A DNA stretch of 64,000 nucleotides from the NCBI GenBank assembly GCA_028285035.1, contig JANQQF010000160.1:1-64000 (forward strand), read 5' to 3'. This document shows positions 1 through 9,124 of this stretch, piece after piece (the stretch's first letter is position 1; each line of letters begins with the position of its first letter). The notes under the pieces were generated by a model. The model did not search any database. It was not told where the DNA came from and saw only the letters and a program-made list of their open reading frames with translations. Source of the stretch: Phycisphaerae bacterium (GTDB lineage: Bacteria > Chloroflexota > Anaerolineae > 4572-78 > J111). Made by a program: the position numbers and the translations under genes.

Positions 1-21
1 GCCCGATTTGCAAACCGAGTG

Positions 22-88
22 TTTCACACGATCCATTGATGCTTATTTGTTTGTTAATGTTCTTTCATTTTCACACGATCCATTGATG
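22..88. repeat. 20-bp direct repeat upstream of the Rieske gene
   Basis: TTTCACACGATCCATTGATG occurs at 22-41 and again, unchanged, at 69-88, a period of 47 bp. The pair lies 117-183 bp upstream of the first catabolic gene. Two identical sites at this spacing fit a regulator-binding pair, but they could also be the end of a repeat family that continues upstream of the window. The remaining bases up to 204 show no ORF I can support. Confidence 0.6.
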
Positions 89-204
89 TCTGACAATTAC
101 CAATTATTTAACACCCGTGACGGACTGGCAATGAGGCAAGTTTGACACTGCATCGCAACGAGCCATTGCCACTCCGCAACTAAATTTTGAAAGGAGTCGG
201 TAAT

Positions 205-1302
205 ATGACAGATGGTACCCACACCATCCAACGCGCCCTACATCCCCGCTACTACATTCAAGCGGATATTTTTGAGCAGGAAAAAGAGCAGATTTTCTTC
301 AAAAATTGGCTCTATGTTGGACATCAGTCACAGGTTCCCAACAATGGGGATTATTTTACCTTGACGATGTGTGATCAGAGTTTGATCATCATGCGTAGTA
401 TGGATGGGGTTGTGCGTGGGTTCTACAACGTTTGTCCTCACCGCGCTCACGAGTTGATGATGGATGAACATGGTAACAAAAAAATGGTTGTTTGCCCTTA
501 TCACGCTTGGGCCTTCGAAACCAATGGTAAGCTCAAGTCAGCCCGGGGCACAGAACAGATTCCCGGCTTCGATCCCAGCACCGTTTGCATCCCCCAATTC
601 AAAGTCGAAATTTTCTGCGGTTTCATTTTCATCAATCTCGATAATGATGCCGTTTCAATGTCCGATCAATACCCCGGTGTTGAGGCGAGTATTCGCGAGT
701 TGGCCCCTGACATTGATAGCAAAGTTTACACCTACCACCACACTAAGCATCTGAACGCCAACTGGAAAATTGCGGTCGAGAATTACAACGAATGTTACCA
801 CTGCCCTGGGGTTCATCAAACCTTTTCATCGGGCGTGGTTGATCCCAAGAGCTATCGCATCGCACCTGGCCCGAACTGTCTATTACACACTGCCACCTCC
901 CAACCACGCGGCAAGCAGGCCTACGACATCGATTTATCCGACCCCAACGCCACAAAGTATGCCTCGTTCTACCTATGGCCGACATTCTCCGTCCAAATTT
1001 ATCCCGGCGGCGTGGTCAACACCTACCACTGGTTCCCCATCGATGTAGAAAACACCATCGTCCATCGCAGTTGGTTCTTCGAGAACTCCGAGCCGACTGC
1101 TGAGGAGTGGGACATCATCGAGCTAGACCGCACCACCACCTTTACCGAAGATTTGAGCATCATCGACTCTGTACAACGGGGCTTAAAGAGCCGAGGCTAT
1201 CAGCCCGGTCCTCTCGTTTTGGACCCATCCGGTGTGGCCACCACGTCGAGTGAGAATACAGCGTTTGAGTTAAAGAAGTTGGTATTGGAGGCGTTACAAT
1301 AA
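205..1302 (+). CDS. Rieske non-heme iron oxygenase, alpha subunit (betaine/carnitine demethylase type)
   Basis: Hydroxylates or oxidatively N-demethylates a substrate using a [2Fe-2S] Rieske centre and mononuclear iron. The Rieske ligands are C77-x-H79 and C97-x2-H100. The iron site is in ENYNECYHCPGVH, with H199 and H204 as the facial-triad histidines. At 365 residues it has the normal length for the stachydrine/carnitine-monooxygenase group. The ATG at 205 is chosen over an upstream TTG at 187 because AAGGAG at 191-196 is correctly spaced. No Rieske reductase is encoded in the window, so electrons must come from elsewhere. The neighbours (HpbD-like epimerase, dimethylglycine-dehydrogenase-like protein, BCCT carrier) suggest N-demethylation of a betaine. 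The family is clear, the substrate is inferred. Confidence 0.9.
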   Translation: MTDGTHTIQRALHPRYYIQADIFEQEKEQIFFKNWLYVGHQSQVPNNGDYFTLTMCDQSLIIMRSMDGVVRGFYNVCPHRAHELMMDEHGNKKMVVCPYHAWAFETNGKLKSARGTEQIPGFDPSTVCIPQFKVEIFCGFIFINLDNDAVSMSDQYPGVEASIRELAPDIDSKVYTYHHTKHLNANWKIAVENYNECYHCPGVHQTFSSGVVDPKSYRIAPGPNCLLHTATSQPRGKQAYDIDLSDPNATKYASFYLWPTFSVQIYPGGVVNTYHWFPIDVENTIVHRSWFFENSEPTAEEWDIIELDRTTTFTEDLSIIDSVQRGLKSRGYQPGPLVLDPSGVATTSSENTAFELKKLVLEALQ

Positions 1303-1309
1303 AAGTAAC

Positions 1310-1326
1310 ACAGGCATCTTGCCTGT
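1310..1326. repeat. REP-like palindrome left of the transposase remnant
   Basis: ACAGGC-ATCTT-GCCTGT forms a 6-bp stem with a 5-nt loop, 8 bp after the Rieske gene stop. A related palindrome lies at 2031-2050 on the other side of the RAYT remnant, and a degenerate one at about 29783-29802. Palindromes beside RAYT genes are the expected arrangement for REP elements mobilised by these transposases. Confidence 0.6.
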
Positions 1327-1366
1327 AATTCCTAATAATGGTGCATCAAGAATTCGAGTATCAAGA

Positions 1367-2011
1367 ATGAATTTGCAAGACTATGAATTTAAGTACAAAC
1401 GAAATCTACCTCATATTCAGCCAGAAAATGCAACGTTATTTGTCACATTTCGTTTACACGGCTCCATACCAAAACAGGTGTTACAAGAATGGCAAGTACT
1501 CAAACAGCAAAAGGAACAGGAATTAAAATCGATTGAAGATCGTGTTGAGTTCAAAATGAAACTTTATGAGGAATGGAAACGACAGTTTGGTCGCATTGAT
1601 CAATACTTGGATACAACTGACACCGGACCGAAATGGTTAGACAATCCTCAAGTTGCTCAGGTTGTCCAAGATAGTTTGCATTACTTTGATGACAGAAAAT
1701 ATCGCCTTGACGCATTTTGTATCAGGGCTAATCACGTTCACCTAGTTTTTGCGCCAAAAGAAAGTGGCAATGGCATATATTACCCACTTAAAAGTATTAT
1801 GCGCTCAATAAAATCCTACACAGGCAATGAGGCTAACAAAATTTTAGACCGTGTAGGGAAAACATTCTGGTAAGCTGAAAGTTACGATCATGTTATAAGG
1901 GATCAGGGAGAGTGGCATCGTATTGTGATGTATGTGTTGAATAATCCAGTTAAAGCTGGGATAGTCGATGTGTGGGATGAATGGCAGTGGTCATATTGTA
2001 AGTACATGTAA
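1367..2011 (+). pseudogene. IS200-like/REP-associated (RAYT) Y1 transposase, nonsense-mutated
   Basis: Single-strand HUH-type transposase of the Y1 family. The HUH motif is visible as NHVHL, and a candidate catalytic tyrosine sits in SIKSYTG. The frame is open from 1367 (or 1319) to an in-frame TAA at 1871-1873, directly after GKTFW. The same frame then continues to 2011, encoding ESYDHVIRD and MYVLNNPVKAGIV, which is the normal RAYT C-terminus. The family usually reads FWQ-x-ESYDH here, so one C-to-T change (CAA to TAA) explains the break. Palindromes flank it on both sides. It is inserted between two catabolic genes without disrupting either. Confidence 0.85.
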
Positions 2012-2030
2012 TTTAAGCTCTCCACACAAT

Positions 2031-2050
2031 AGCAGACAGGGATGTCTGCT
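2031..2050. repeat. REP-like palindrome right of the transposase remnant
   Basis: AGCAGACA-GGGA-TGTCTGCT is an 8-bp stem with a 4-nt loop, followed by TTAC. It matches the palindrome at 1310-1326 in position relative to the RAYT remnant, and resembles the AACAGGCTAGAAGTCTGTT sequence near 29783 that is also followed by TTAC. It lies 15 bp upstream of the aldehyde dehydrogenase start. Confidence 0.6.
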
Positions 2051-2064
2051 TTACTTAAGGAGGA

Positions 2065-3501
2065 ATGATGCACATCAAACGTGAATGGCAAAACTATATT
2101 GGCGGCAGGTGGGTCGATAATCTTGAAAAGATCGAAATCCGCGACCCAGGCACAGCGGCAGTGATGGCCGAGGTGGCAAAAGCAGGCCAGGCCGAAGTTG
2201 AAATGGCCATTGAAGCGGCGCGGGCTTGCCACGAAGCTGGCGAGTGGCGAGGCGCGCGTCCGATTGAGCGTGGTCGTAAAGTGATGGCAATGGGCCAGTA
2301 TTTGCTCGACAACTTGGACGAAATCGCCCGTGTCCTTTGCTACGACAGCGGCAAAAATCTGGAGCAGGCCATCATCGAGGTTCAAGGGGCAGCCCGATAT
2401 CTGGAGTATTACGGCAGCCACGCTGACAAATTTGAAGGACGGTCAATCCCGCTGGGGGACAGCTACTTTGACTTCACTGTCTACGAGCCCTTTGGCGTCA
2501 CCGCTCACATCATTCCTTGGAACTATCCCATCGAGATGGCCGCCCGCTCAGGAGGAGCCGCTCTGGCCACGGGCAACACCGTCATCATCAAAAGCCCGGA
2601 GCTTGATCCACTCTCGATTTTCTACCTAGCTGATGCCGCTGAAGCTGTCGGTCTACCGACGGGAGCGTTGAACATCCTATGTGGCTATGGCCCCGAAGCA
2701 GGGGCAGCCTTGGTCGAGCATCCTGGCGTTGATCAAATCGTTTTCACAGGATCGGTCCCCACTGGACAAAGCATCATGCGAGCGGCGGCGAACAACGTCG
2801 TTCCCACAGTGATGGAGCTTGGGGGTAAATCAGCGGGTATCGTCTTCCCCGACGCCGACTTGAACAATCTGGCTGAGTCGACCAAGTGGGGCATCTTTAT
2901 GAACAGTGGCCAAGTCTGCTCGGCGATGTCACGCCTTGTGGTCCATCGCTCGGTAATGAACGAAGTCGCCGAAACGCTGGCCGATATGGCCAACAGCTTG
3001 ACGATGGGACACGGCATCGAAAATCACTGGGTCACCCCTTTGGTTTCGGAAGGTCAATTATCCCGCGTCGCCAACTACACCAGCATCGGCAAATCCGAAG
3101 GGGAACTGGTGATCGGTGGGTCTGTGGCCGAACGAGATGGTTACTTCATGCAGCCCACCATCTTCCAAAATGTCCCTGCTGGAGCGCGAATTGAGCAAGA
3201 AGAGATCTTCGGCCCCGTTCTAACATTGACTCCATTCGACGAGGAGGCAGAAGCCATCGCTGTCGCCAACGGCACCGAGTATGGCTTAGTGGCTGGAGTC
3301 TTCACCCGCGACCTTGATCGGGCCATGCGCTGTGCCCGAGATTTACGAGCGGGACAAGTTTTCGTCAATGAGTGGTACGCGGGCGGCGTCGAAACCCCGT
3401 TTGGTGGTTACAAAAAGTCCGGCTTTGGCCGCGAGAAGGGTGTCGAGGCGATGTACAACTATGTTCAGACAAAGAATATTGCTATAAAAATCGGCGATTA
3501 A
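2065..3501 (+). CDS. NAD(P)+-dependent aldehyde dehydrogenase (betaine-aldehyde-DH-like)
   Basis: Oxidises an aldehyde to the acid, probably the aldehyde released by a neighbouring demethylase or lyase. The 478-residue protein has all ALDH marks: the cofactor motif FTGSVPTG around 227-234, the general base Glu251 in MELGGKSAG and the catalytic Cys285 in SGQVCSAMS. The C-terminal ETPFGGYKKSGFGRE is typical of betaine and related aldehyde dehydrogenases. Two adjacent ATGs are possible (2065, 2068). AAGGAGG at 2057-2063 is nearly on top of the first, so 2068 may be the true start. The substrate is not determined by the sequence. Confidence 0.92.
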   Translation: MMHIKREWQNYIGGRWVDNLEKIEIRDPGTAAVMAEVAKAGQAEVEMAIEAARACHEAGEWRGARPIERGRKVMAMGQYLLDNLDEIARVLCYDSGKNLEQAIIEVQGAARYLEYYGSHADKFEGRSIPLGDSYFDFTVYEPFGVTAHIIPWNYPIEMAARSGGAALATGNTVIIKSPELDPLSIFYLADAAEAVGLPTGALNILCGYGPEAGAALVEHPGVDQIVFTGSVPTGQSIMRAAANNVVPTVMELGGKSAGIVFPDADLNNLAESTKWGIFMNSGQVCSAMSRLVVHRSVMNEVAETLADMANSLTMGHGIENHWVTPLVSEGQLSRVANYTSIGKSEGELVIGGSVAERDGYFMQPTIFQNVPAGARIEQEEIFGPVLTLTPFDEEAEAIAVANGTEYGLVAGVFTRDLDRAMRCARDLRAGQVFVNEWYAGGVETPFGGYKKSGFGREKGVEAMYNYVQTKNIAIKIGD

Positions 3502-3520
3502 TGTCTTCAATCGGTGCTGA

Positions 3521-4171
3521 ATGGACAAATTACTGCAAGAAATAACTCGATATTTCGAAACGTGGCTGGCTCATAATAAGGCTAATTCTGAAGCCGCAAC
3601 CGAAACAAATATCTTAAAAATATTGCTAGAGGCATTGCAATCATCAGGGTCACAGCAAATAACGCCACCTCAAACCTATCCTGTCATAGAGCGTTGGTTG
3701 AGGTCTAGTCTGGCTATGCCAACTGCGGCACATAGCCAAGCGCTGGTTAATGCCCTCGACGCGGTAAAAGATGAGTTGCATTGGGTATCACTGGCTGAGG
3801 ATTATGCGGGTCCGGAATTTTCTGGATCCTTTGCCTATACCCAAATCGTGGGTCCGGACAACGTCGAAGAAGAACCAGTCATATTCCCAAATAACAACAT
3901 CGCACTTGGCTTTTCGCTGCAAGCTCCACACCTTTTCTATCCACCACACTATCACACGGCAATCGAACTCTACAGCGTGATGACAGGGACCGCGCGATGG
4001 CAACACGGCCACAAATCGCCAGTACTGCAACCACCCGGCACTTACATTTTTCACAATGTTGACGCGCCCCACGCAATGGAGACAAGTGGAGAGACACTAT
4101 TGTGCTTGTGGGCGTGGGTGAATGATTTAGACGCAGAAATTCACATACCATCAAGGGAGTGGTTAATATGA
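3521..4171 (+). CDS. DMSP-lyase-family cupin
   Basis: 216-residue single-cupin protein. The metal-binding motif is PPHYHTAIELY (H143-x-H145-x3-E149), with a later histidine at 184 in NVDAPHAMET. The Y-x-P-x-H-x-H-x-A-x-E layout, the ~140-residue helical N-terminus and the length match the DddL/DddQ/DddW/DddK group, which cleaves dimethylsulfoniopropionate to dimethyl sulfide and acrylate. Family members also occur away from DMSP metabolism, so the activity is a hypothesis. The stop overlaps the next start as ATGA (4168-4171), implying translational coupling with the MDR dehydrogenase. The betaine-handling neighbourhood fits an onium-compound substrate. Confidence 0.65.
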   Translation: MDKLLQEITRYFETWLAHNKANSEAATETNILKILLEALQSSGSQQITPPQTYPVIERWLRSSLAMPTAAHSQALVNALDAVKDELHWVSLAEDYAGPEFSGSFAYTQIVGPDNVEEEPVIFPNNNIALGFSLQAPHLFYPPHYHTAIELYSVMTGTARWQHGHKSPVLQPPGTYIFHNVDAPHAMETSGETLLCLWAWVNDLDAEIHIPSREWLI

Positions 4172-5286
4172 CAAACGAAATACCCAAGACAATGACCGCA
4201 GCCGTCCTGACCGGCCACGGCGGTTTTGATAAACTGGAAATTCACCACGACTGGCCAGTCCCTCAGCCGCAGGCAGGCGAAGTTTTGATTAAAGTGGCGG
4301 CCTGTGGGGTGAACAATACCGACATCAACACCCGTGTCGGTTGGTATGACGACTCGGTAACGGGCGACACCAATTCGGGAGCCGCTGGAGGCTTTGACAC
4401 GGTCTCCGATGACAGCGTGGGCAGTTGGGGGAGTTCTACCATCAGCTTCCCCCGAATTCAAGGGGCTGACACCATCGGCCAGGTTGTGGCCTTAGGCGAA
4501 GGGGTTCCAGACGACTGGATGAGGGCTCGAGTGATGACCGACAACTGGCTACGAGATTGGTCGGAGCCGACGAATCGAGACAAAACGGGTTACATCGGTA
4601 GTGAATGCGATGGTGGCTACGCGCAATACACCGCCCTACCCATCACCAACCTGGGCCGAATTAACTCTGACTGGAGTGACGTGGAATTAGCAACCCTCTC
4701 CTGCTCCTACACTACCGCCGAAAATATGCTCGTGCGGGCCAGAGTCTCGGCCGATGATGTGGTCTTGGTCACCGGCGCCTCGGGCGGGGTTGGCTCTGCC
4801 CTGATTCAACTGATCAAGCGACGTGGGGCCAAGGTCATCGCCCTGACCAATCAAGCCAAAGCTGATGAGGTCAAAGCCATCGGCCCGGATGCCGTCATCC
4901 GGCGCGGACAGGATGAGTGGGTGGATGTGATTCGCTCTGTGGCTGGCACCGACAAAGTCACCGTGGCCGCCGATGTGGTCGGTGGGCCTGTCTTCGATCA
5001 ATTGATGGCCATTTTGGCGCGGGGTGGTCGCTATGTCACCTCGGGGGCCATCGGCGGCAAAAAGGTCGAGGTCGATATCAGTCACCTCTATTTGAATGAC
5101 TGGGAACTCATCGGTTCAACCATCAACACCCTCAATGTGTTCCCCGACTTGATCCGATATGTTGAAAATAACGAAATTCGTCCGTTGTTGGCCGGCACTT
5201 ATCCCTTGGAAAAAATACACCAAGCCCAAGCCGATTTTCTGGAGAAAAAGCATGTCGGAAAATTGGTGTTGATCCCGCCGCAGTAA
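4168..5286 (+). CDS. MDR-family (zinc-type alcohol dehydrogenase/quinone reductase-like) oxidoreductase
   Basis: Medium-chain reductase of about 372 residues. The N-terminal GroES-like domain contains VAACGVNNTD and a longer than usual insertion rich in Asp/Gly/Ser. The Rossmann nucleotide motif is VTGASGGVGSALIQ, and the C-terminus ends HVGKLVL as in the quinone-reductase branch. The ATG at 4168 is preferred over GTG 4159: AAGGGA at 4153-4158 is well placed and the start overlaps the cupin stop (ATGA). Acryloyl-CoA reductase AcuI, which acts after DMSP lyases, belongs to the same superfamily, but this protein is not clearly AcuI and may instead act on an aldehyde or alcohol. Confidence 0.8.
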   Translation: MTNEIPKTMTAAVLTGHGGFDKLEIHHDWPVPQPQAGEVLIKVAACGVNNTDINTRVGWYDDSVTGDTNSGAAGGFDTVSDDSVGSWGSSTISFPRIQGADTIGQVVALGEGVPDDWMRARVMTDNWLRDWSEPTNRDKTGYIGSECDGGYAQYTALPITNLGRINSDWSDVELATLSCSYTTAENMLVRARVSADDVVLVTGASGGVGSALIQLIKRRGAKVIALTNQAKADEVKAIGPDAVIRRGQDEWVDVIRSVAGTDKVTVAADVVGGPVFDQLMAILARGGRYVTSGAIGGKKVEVDISHLYLNDWELIGSTINTLNVFPDLIRYVENNEIRPLLAGTYPLEKIHQAQADFLEKKHVGKLVLIPPQ

Positions 5287-5287
5287 T

Positions 5288-5345
5288 TTATTAGTAATTA
5301 GTAAATGGTACTTGGTAATTCAAGCAAGAATAAAAAATTACGATT
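5288..5345. repeat. TAGTAATTAGTAAAT-type intergenic repeat, degenerate copy
   Basis: The gap after the MDR gene holds TTAGTAATTAGTAAATGGTA followed further on by ATTACGATTTACC, an imperfect inverted copy. The same sequence family forms a perfect hairpin at 9125-9191. It is probably a dispersed noncoding element with a possible terminator role. Confidence 0.5.
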
Positions 5346-5402
5346 TACCGAACAAAAGTGTGAACGTTTATTCCTGATGACACAGTATAAGGCCGAACCA
5401 CT

Positions 5403-6512
5403 ATGAAAATAACCCAAATCCGCGTTTACCAAGTTGGCCTCCCCCTGACCAAACCCTACTGGCTGTCGGGGGGACGGCTAAAATTTGAGAAGCTGGACAG
5501 CACCGTCGTGGCGATTGAGACCAATGCAGGGCTGACGGGCTGGGGTGAAGGCTGCCCCTGGGGCGTGACCTATCTGCCTGCCTTTGGCGGTGGGATTCGG
5601 GCGGGTGTAGCCGAGTTGGCTCCGGCCTTGTTGGGACAAAATCCGTTGCATCTGGAACAAATCAATCGAGCGATGGACTTAGCCTTGCCTGGGCACCCCT
5701 ACATCAAATCGCCGCTGGATATGGCCTGCTGGGACATTTTGGGCAAACACACCGGTCTACCACTTTATAGCCTGCTAGGAGGGAAATATCAAGAGGATGT
5801 TCCTCTGCACAGCAGTATCTCGACCGGGACGCCAGAGGAAATGATTGAATTGGTGCGGAGTAGCCGAGAGAAGGGCTACAAAATCCACTCGGCCAAGGTC
5901 GGCGGCTCGGACGTTGATACCGATATGGCCCGCATCAAGGCGTTGCTGGCTGACAGCCCCGCCGGAGACACCATCACCTTCGATGTCAATCGGGCCTGGC
6001 TCCCCAGCGAGGCCATCGTGGTGATGAATGCGACGGAGGACACCCGCGCCTTTTTTGAGCAGCCATGCGAAACCCTCGATCAATGCCGCCAAGTGCGCGA
6101 ATTGACCCACCACCCGATTATTATCGACGAAAGCATTCAGTCATTCCAAGACTTGCTGTTGGCCCAACGCGACAATGTGGCTCAGGCCATCGGGTTGAAA
6201 GTCGGACGGGTGGGTGGTTTAAGCAAAGCCAAGATGATGCGTGATTTCTGTGTAGCCACAGGTATAAAAATGAATATCGAGGACACGGGCGGTAGCAAGA
6301 TTGCCGACACCGCCGCCGTTCATCTCGCCCTGGCCACTCCCATTGAGTTTGATCGCGCAACCTGGGATTGCAGCCAACATCACACTGTTATCACCGCTGA
6401 CGGTGGTTACACCAAAGCAAATGGTCGGGCCACTGTCTCAGACGCCCCCGGTTTAGGACTTGAGCCAGTGCTAGAAACACTCGGCGAGCCTGTTGCGGTT
6501 TACAATCGATAG
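5403..6512 (+). CDS. Enolase-superfamily (mandelate racemase/MLE) enzyme, betaine 2-epimerase-like
   Basis: 369 residues with a complete two-base enolase-superfamily active site: K165 in HSAKVGG and K266 in GLKVGRVGG as acid/base residues, and metal ligands D194, E219 and D242. The residue numbers nearly coincide with HpbD, the 4R-hydroxyproline-betaine/proline-betaine epimerase, which as I recall uses K163 and K265. Trp53 and Trp321 sit where HpbD uses tryptophans to hold the quaternary nitrogen. The flanking Rieske oxygenase, dimethylglycine-dehydrogenase-like gene and betaine transporters repeat the neighbourhood of hpbD. I infer racemisation or epimerisation of a cyclic betaine. No clear Shine-Dalgarno precedes ATG 5403. 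Confidence 0.82.
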   Translation: MKITQIRVYQVGLPLTKPYWLSGGRLKFEKLDSTVVAIETNAGLTGWGEGCPWGVTYLPAFGGGIRAGVAELAPALLGQNPLHLEQINRAMDLALPGHPYIKSPLDMACWDILGKHTGLPLYSLLGGKYQEDVPLHSSISTGTPEEMIELVRSSREKGYKIHSAKVGGSDVDTDMARIKALLADSPAGDTITFDVNRAWLPSEAIVVMNATEDTRAFFEQPCETLDQCRQVRELTHHPIIIDESIQSFQDLLLAQRDNVAQAIGLKVGRVGGLSKAKMMRDFCVATGIKMNIEDTGGSKIADTAAVHLALATPIEFDRATWDCSQHHTVITADGGYTKANGRATVSDAPGLGLEPVLETLGEPVAVYNR

Positions 6513-6532
6513 AACATTTTTGAAACGGTTTC

Positions 6533-6610
6533 AAACACAAAGGCTACGAAGGATCTTACAAAACTGCAGATTGATTGCTAACTTGTACATCCTTTGTGGT
6601 CTTTGTGTTT
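6533..6610. repeat. 22-nt imperfect inverted repeat (AACACAAAGG family)
   Basis: AAACACAAAGGCTACGAAGG... at 6533-6554 pairs with ...CCTTTGTGGTCTTTGTGTTT ending at 6610, with three mismatches that are mostly G-T wobbles. It can form a long stem with a 34-nt loop between the epimerase and flavoprotein genes. A diverged relative occupies about 10763-10846. Repeats of this kind are common mobile or REP-like intergenic elements. Confidence 0.6.
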
Positions 6611-6664
6611 ATATTTTTATGGTAGTTCACAAATTAATGTGAGAAAAATTGGAGAATTAAAATT

Positions 6665-9121
6665 ATGACAAACGCCCCACAACAAGCCAAAGTCGTCATC
6701 ATCGGCGGCGGCATTATGGGATGTAGCCTGCTCTATCATCTAGCCCACGAGGGCTGGACAGACTGCGTCCTGATCGAAAAAGCCGAGCTAACTTCTGGCT
6801 CCACCTGGCACGCCGCCGGGCAAATTACCCACTCGGTTTCAAGCTACGCTATTGCAAAAATGGTCGGTTATGGTATCGAGAAGTATAAGAGCCTTGAAGC
6901 CGAGACCGGACAGGCCGTTTCATTCCACGGCTGTGGTAGCTTCCGACTAGCCTACACCGAGGATGAGTTGGATTGGCTCAAAATGACCTACTCCCTCGGG
7001 CAAGCCTTGGGACACCCGATGGAGATCGTTGGGCCAGATCGCATCCGCGAATTACACCCGTTTTATAACCTCGACGGGGTCATCGCCGCCCTGCACACAC
7101 CCGAAGACGGTCACGTCGACCCTTCCAGTGCCTCCCACGCCTTTGCCAAGGGTGCCCGCCAACTCGGGGCAAAGGTGATTCGGGGTAACCGGGTGCTCAA
7201 TACCACCCGCCAGCCAAATGGCGAGTGGCTGGTCGAAACCGAAAAAGGCGACTGGCTGTGTGAAATCGTGGTCAACGCAGCTGGCTGTTACGCCCGACAG
7301 GTGGGTGAATGGGTTGGCCTTGATCTGCCCATAACCAACATGACCCATCACTACCTCGTCACTGAACCTGTCAAAGAGTTTATTGAGATGAAAGAAGCAG
7401 GCATTGAGCTACCTGTCGTCCGGGATGACCGCTTGGTTTCGGGCTACATTCGAATGGAGCAGGATGCGGGCTTGATCGGGATTTATGAGAAAGCCAATCC
7501 CAACACAGTCTGGGAAGATTTCACGCCGTGGGAGCTAGAAAACCCGCTCTTCCAAGCGGACTACGACCGAATTATGCCGTGGTTGGAGAATGCCTTTGAC
7601 CGAATGCCTGTTTTGGCCGACTCAGGCATTCAGCGCGTTGTGCACGGGGCCATCACTCACCCACCCGACGGAAATATGATGCTTGGCCCAGCCCCAGGTC
7701 TGGAAAATTATTGGCTCTGTTGCGGCACCCAGATCGGCATCGGTTGGGGACCTGGTGGGGGTAAATATCTGGCCCAATGGATGGTCCATGGGGCAGCCGA
7801 TGTGTCGATGCGGGCCTTTGACCCTCGCCGTTTTGGTAACTGGGTTGATGAAACCTGGCGGGTGGAAAAAGCCAAGGAAGACTACCTGCTTCGCCACGAA
7901 ATTCCCTTTCCCGGTTTGGATCGCCCAGCCTGTCGACCCTTCAAATCCACGCCATTGTATGAACCTCTCAAAGAAAAAGGGGCAGTGTATCAGGAAGTTT
8001 ACGGCTGGGATCGACCATTTTGGTACGCGCCAGAAGGCACACCCCGTGAGCACATTCATTCCTTCCGCCGCACGGAATTGTTCGACATTCTCGAAAACGA
8101 AGCCATTGGTTTACGCGAGCGGGCTGGCATCGGCGACTTTAGTGCATTTGGTAAGATTGACATCGTTGGTCCTGATGCTAACGGCTTTCTAAATCGAGTC
8201 TGCGCCAACCGCATTCGTCCCGATGAAGGCCGAATGGCCTTGAGCCAAATCCTGCTTCCCAACGGCCGTATCGAAGGCGAGGCCACTATCACAACCTTGA
8301 ATGAAAACCACTACTATTTGGTTTGCGCCGCTGTCCGCGAGCAAGCGATGGTTGATTGGTTGAACCAAAACATCCAAGAGGGTGAGGACGTTGAAATCCG
8401 CAACATTTCGGATGAATGGGGCGTGATTATGCTTGGCGGGCCACTGAGCCGCGATATCCTCAGTCAAGCGACTGATGCCCCGCTGGACAATGCCAACTTC
8501 CGCTGGCTGACTGGAAAGGTGATCGATGTAGCCGGAGTTTCGCTCCGGGCCTTGCGAGTCAGCTTTGCTGGCGAGTTGGGCTGGGAGTTGCACACGCCCA
8601 TCAATGAAATGCTACCTGTTTATGAAGCACTTGTTACCGCCGGTGAACCACTTGGGATGGTTCATGTCGGCTCAGCCGCCTTGAACTGTCTGCGGATGGA
8701 AAAGGCCTATCGCTCCGGCAGTGAGTTAACAAACGAGGTGACCATGGCCGAGGTTGGCCTGCTCAACTTCGCTCGGTTTGACAAGGAGTACATCGGAGTT
8801 GAGACCAATCGCCGTGAGGCCGAAGAGGGCGTTTCCAAGTGGGTACTGGCCTACTTGCAGCTTGATGACGAAGCGACGTGCAAGGCCGGAGCCGATCCGG
8901 TCGGTGGCGAGTCGATTTGGTTTGAGGGACGGTCGGTCGGCACCATCACCTCAGGTGGCTATGGCTACACCGTGGGAGCACCACTCTGGTTCGCCTTTGT
9001 TAAACCCGAAGCGGGTATGGCAGGGAACGATGTTGAGGTGCTTTTGCAAGGGCACAAAATCCCTGCTAAAGTGCTGGGCGAGCCAGTTTTCGATCCAAAA
9101 AGTGAGCGGGCGCGAGCATAG
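6665..9121 (+). CDS. Dimethylglycine/sarcosine dehydrogenase-like flavoprotein with GcvT domain
   Basis: 818-residue fusion. An N-terminal DAO-type FAD domain (VIIGGGIMGCS, residues 11-21) is followed by an FAO_M-like middle and C-terminal GcvT/aminomethyltransferase domains. His49 in SGSTWHAAG is the residue that carries covalent FAD in dimethylglycine and sarcosine dehydrogenases. These enzymes oxidatively demethylate N-methyl amino acids and pass the C1 unit to tetrahydrofolate in the GcvT part. It would take the dimethylated or monomethylated product of the Rieske step onward. The start has GGAG at about 6650. Close relatives include DMSP demethylase-like proteins, but DmdA lacks the FAD domain. 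Confidence 0.9.
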   Translation: MTNAPQQAKVVIIGGGIMGCSLLYHLAHEGWTDCVLIEKAELTSGSTWHAAGQITHSVSSYAIAKMVGYGIEKYKSLEAETGQAVSFHGCGSFRLAYTEDELDWLKMTYSLGQALGHPMEIVGPDRIRELHPFYNLDGVIAALHTPEDGHVDPSSASHAFAKGARQLGAKVIRGNRVLNTTRQPNGEWLVETEKGDWLCEIVVNAAGCYARQVGEWVGLDLPITNMTHHYLVTEPVKEFIEMKEAGIELPVVRDDRLVSGYIRMEQDAGLIGIYEKANPNTVWEDFTPWELENPLFQADYDRIMPWLENAFDRMPVLADSGIQRVVHGAITHPPDGNMMLGPAPGLENYWLCCGTQIGIGWGPGGGKYLAQWMVHGAADVSMRAFDPRRFGNWVDETWRVEKAKEDYLLRHEIPFPGLDRPACRPFKSTPLYEPLKEKGAVYQEVYGWDRPFWYAPEGTPREHIHSFRRTELFDILENEAIGLRERAGIGDFSAFGKIDIVGPDANGFLNRVCANRIRPDEGRMALSQILLPNGRIEGEATITTLNENHYYLVCAAVREQAMVDWLNQNIQEGEDVEIRNISDEWGVIMLGGPLSRDILSQATDAPLDNANFRWLTGKVIDVAGVSLRALRVSFAGELGWELHTPINEMLPVYEALVTAGEPLGMVHVGSAALNCLRMEKAYRSGSELTNEVTMAEVGLLNFARFDKEYIGVETNRREAEEGVSKWVLAYLQLDDEATCKAGADPVGGESIWFEGRSVGTITSGGYGYTVGAPLWFAFVKPEAGMAGNDVEVLLQGHKIPAKVLGEPVFDPKSERARA

Positions 9122-9124
9122 CTA

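Noticed and set aside
464..1048. Extra-frame ORFs inside the Rieske gene and similar overlapping frames throughout
   Set aside because: They lie within strongly supported genes in other frames, have no ribosome sites and no recognisable domains. GC-biased third positions create them.
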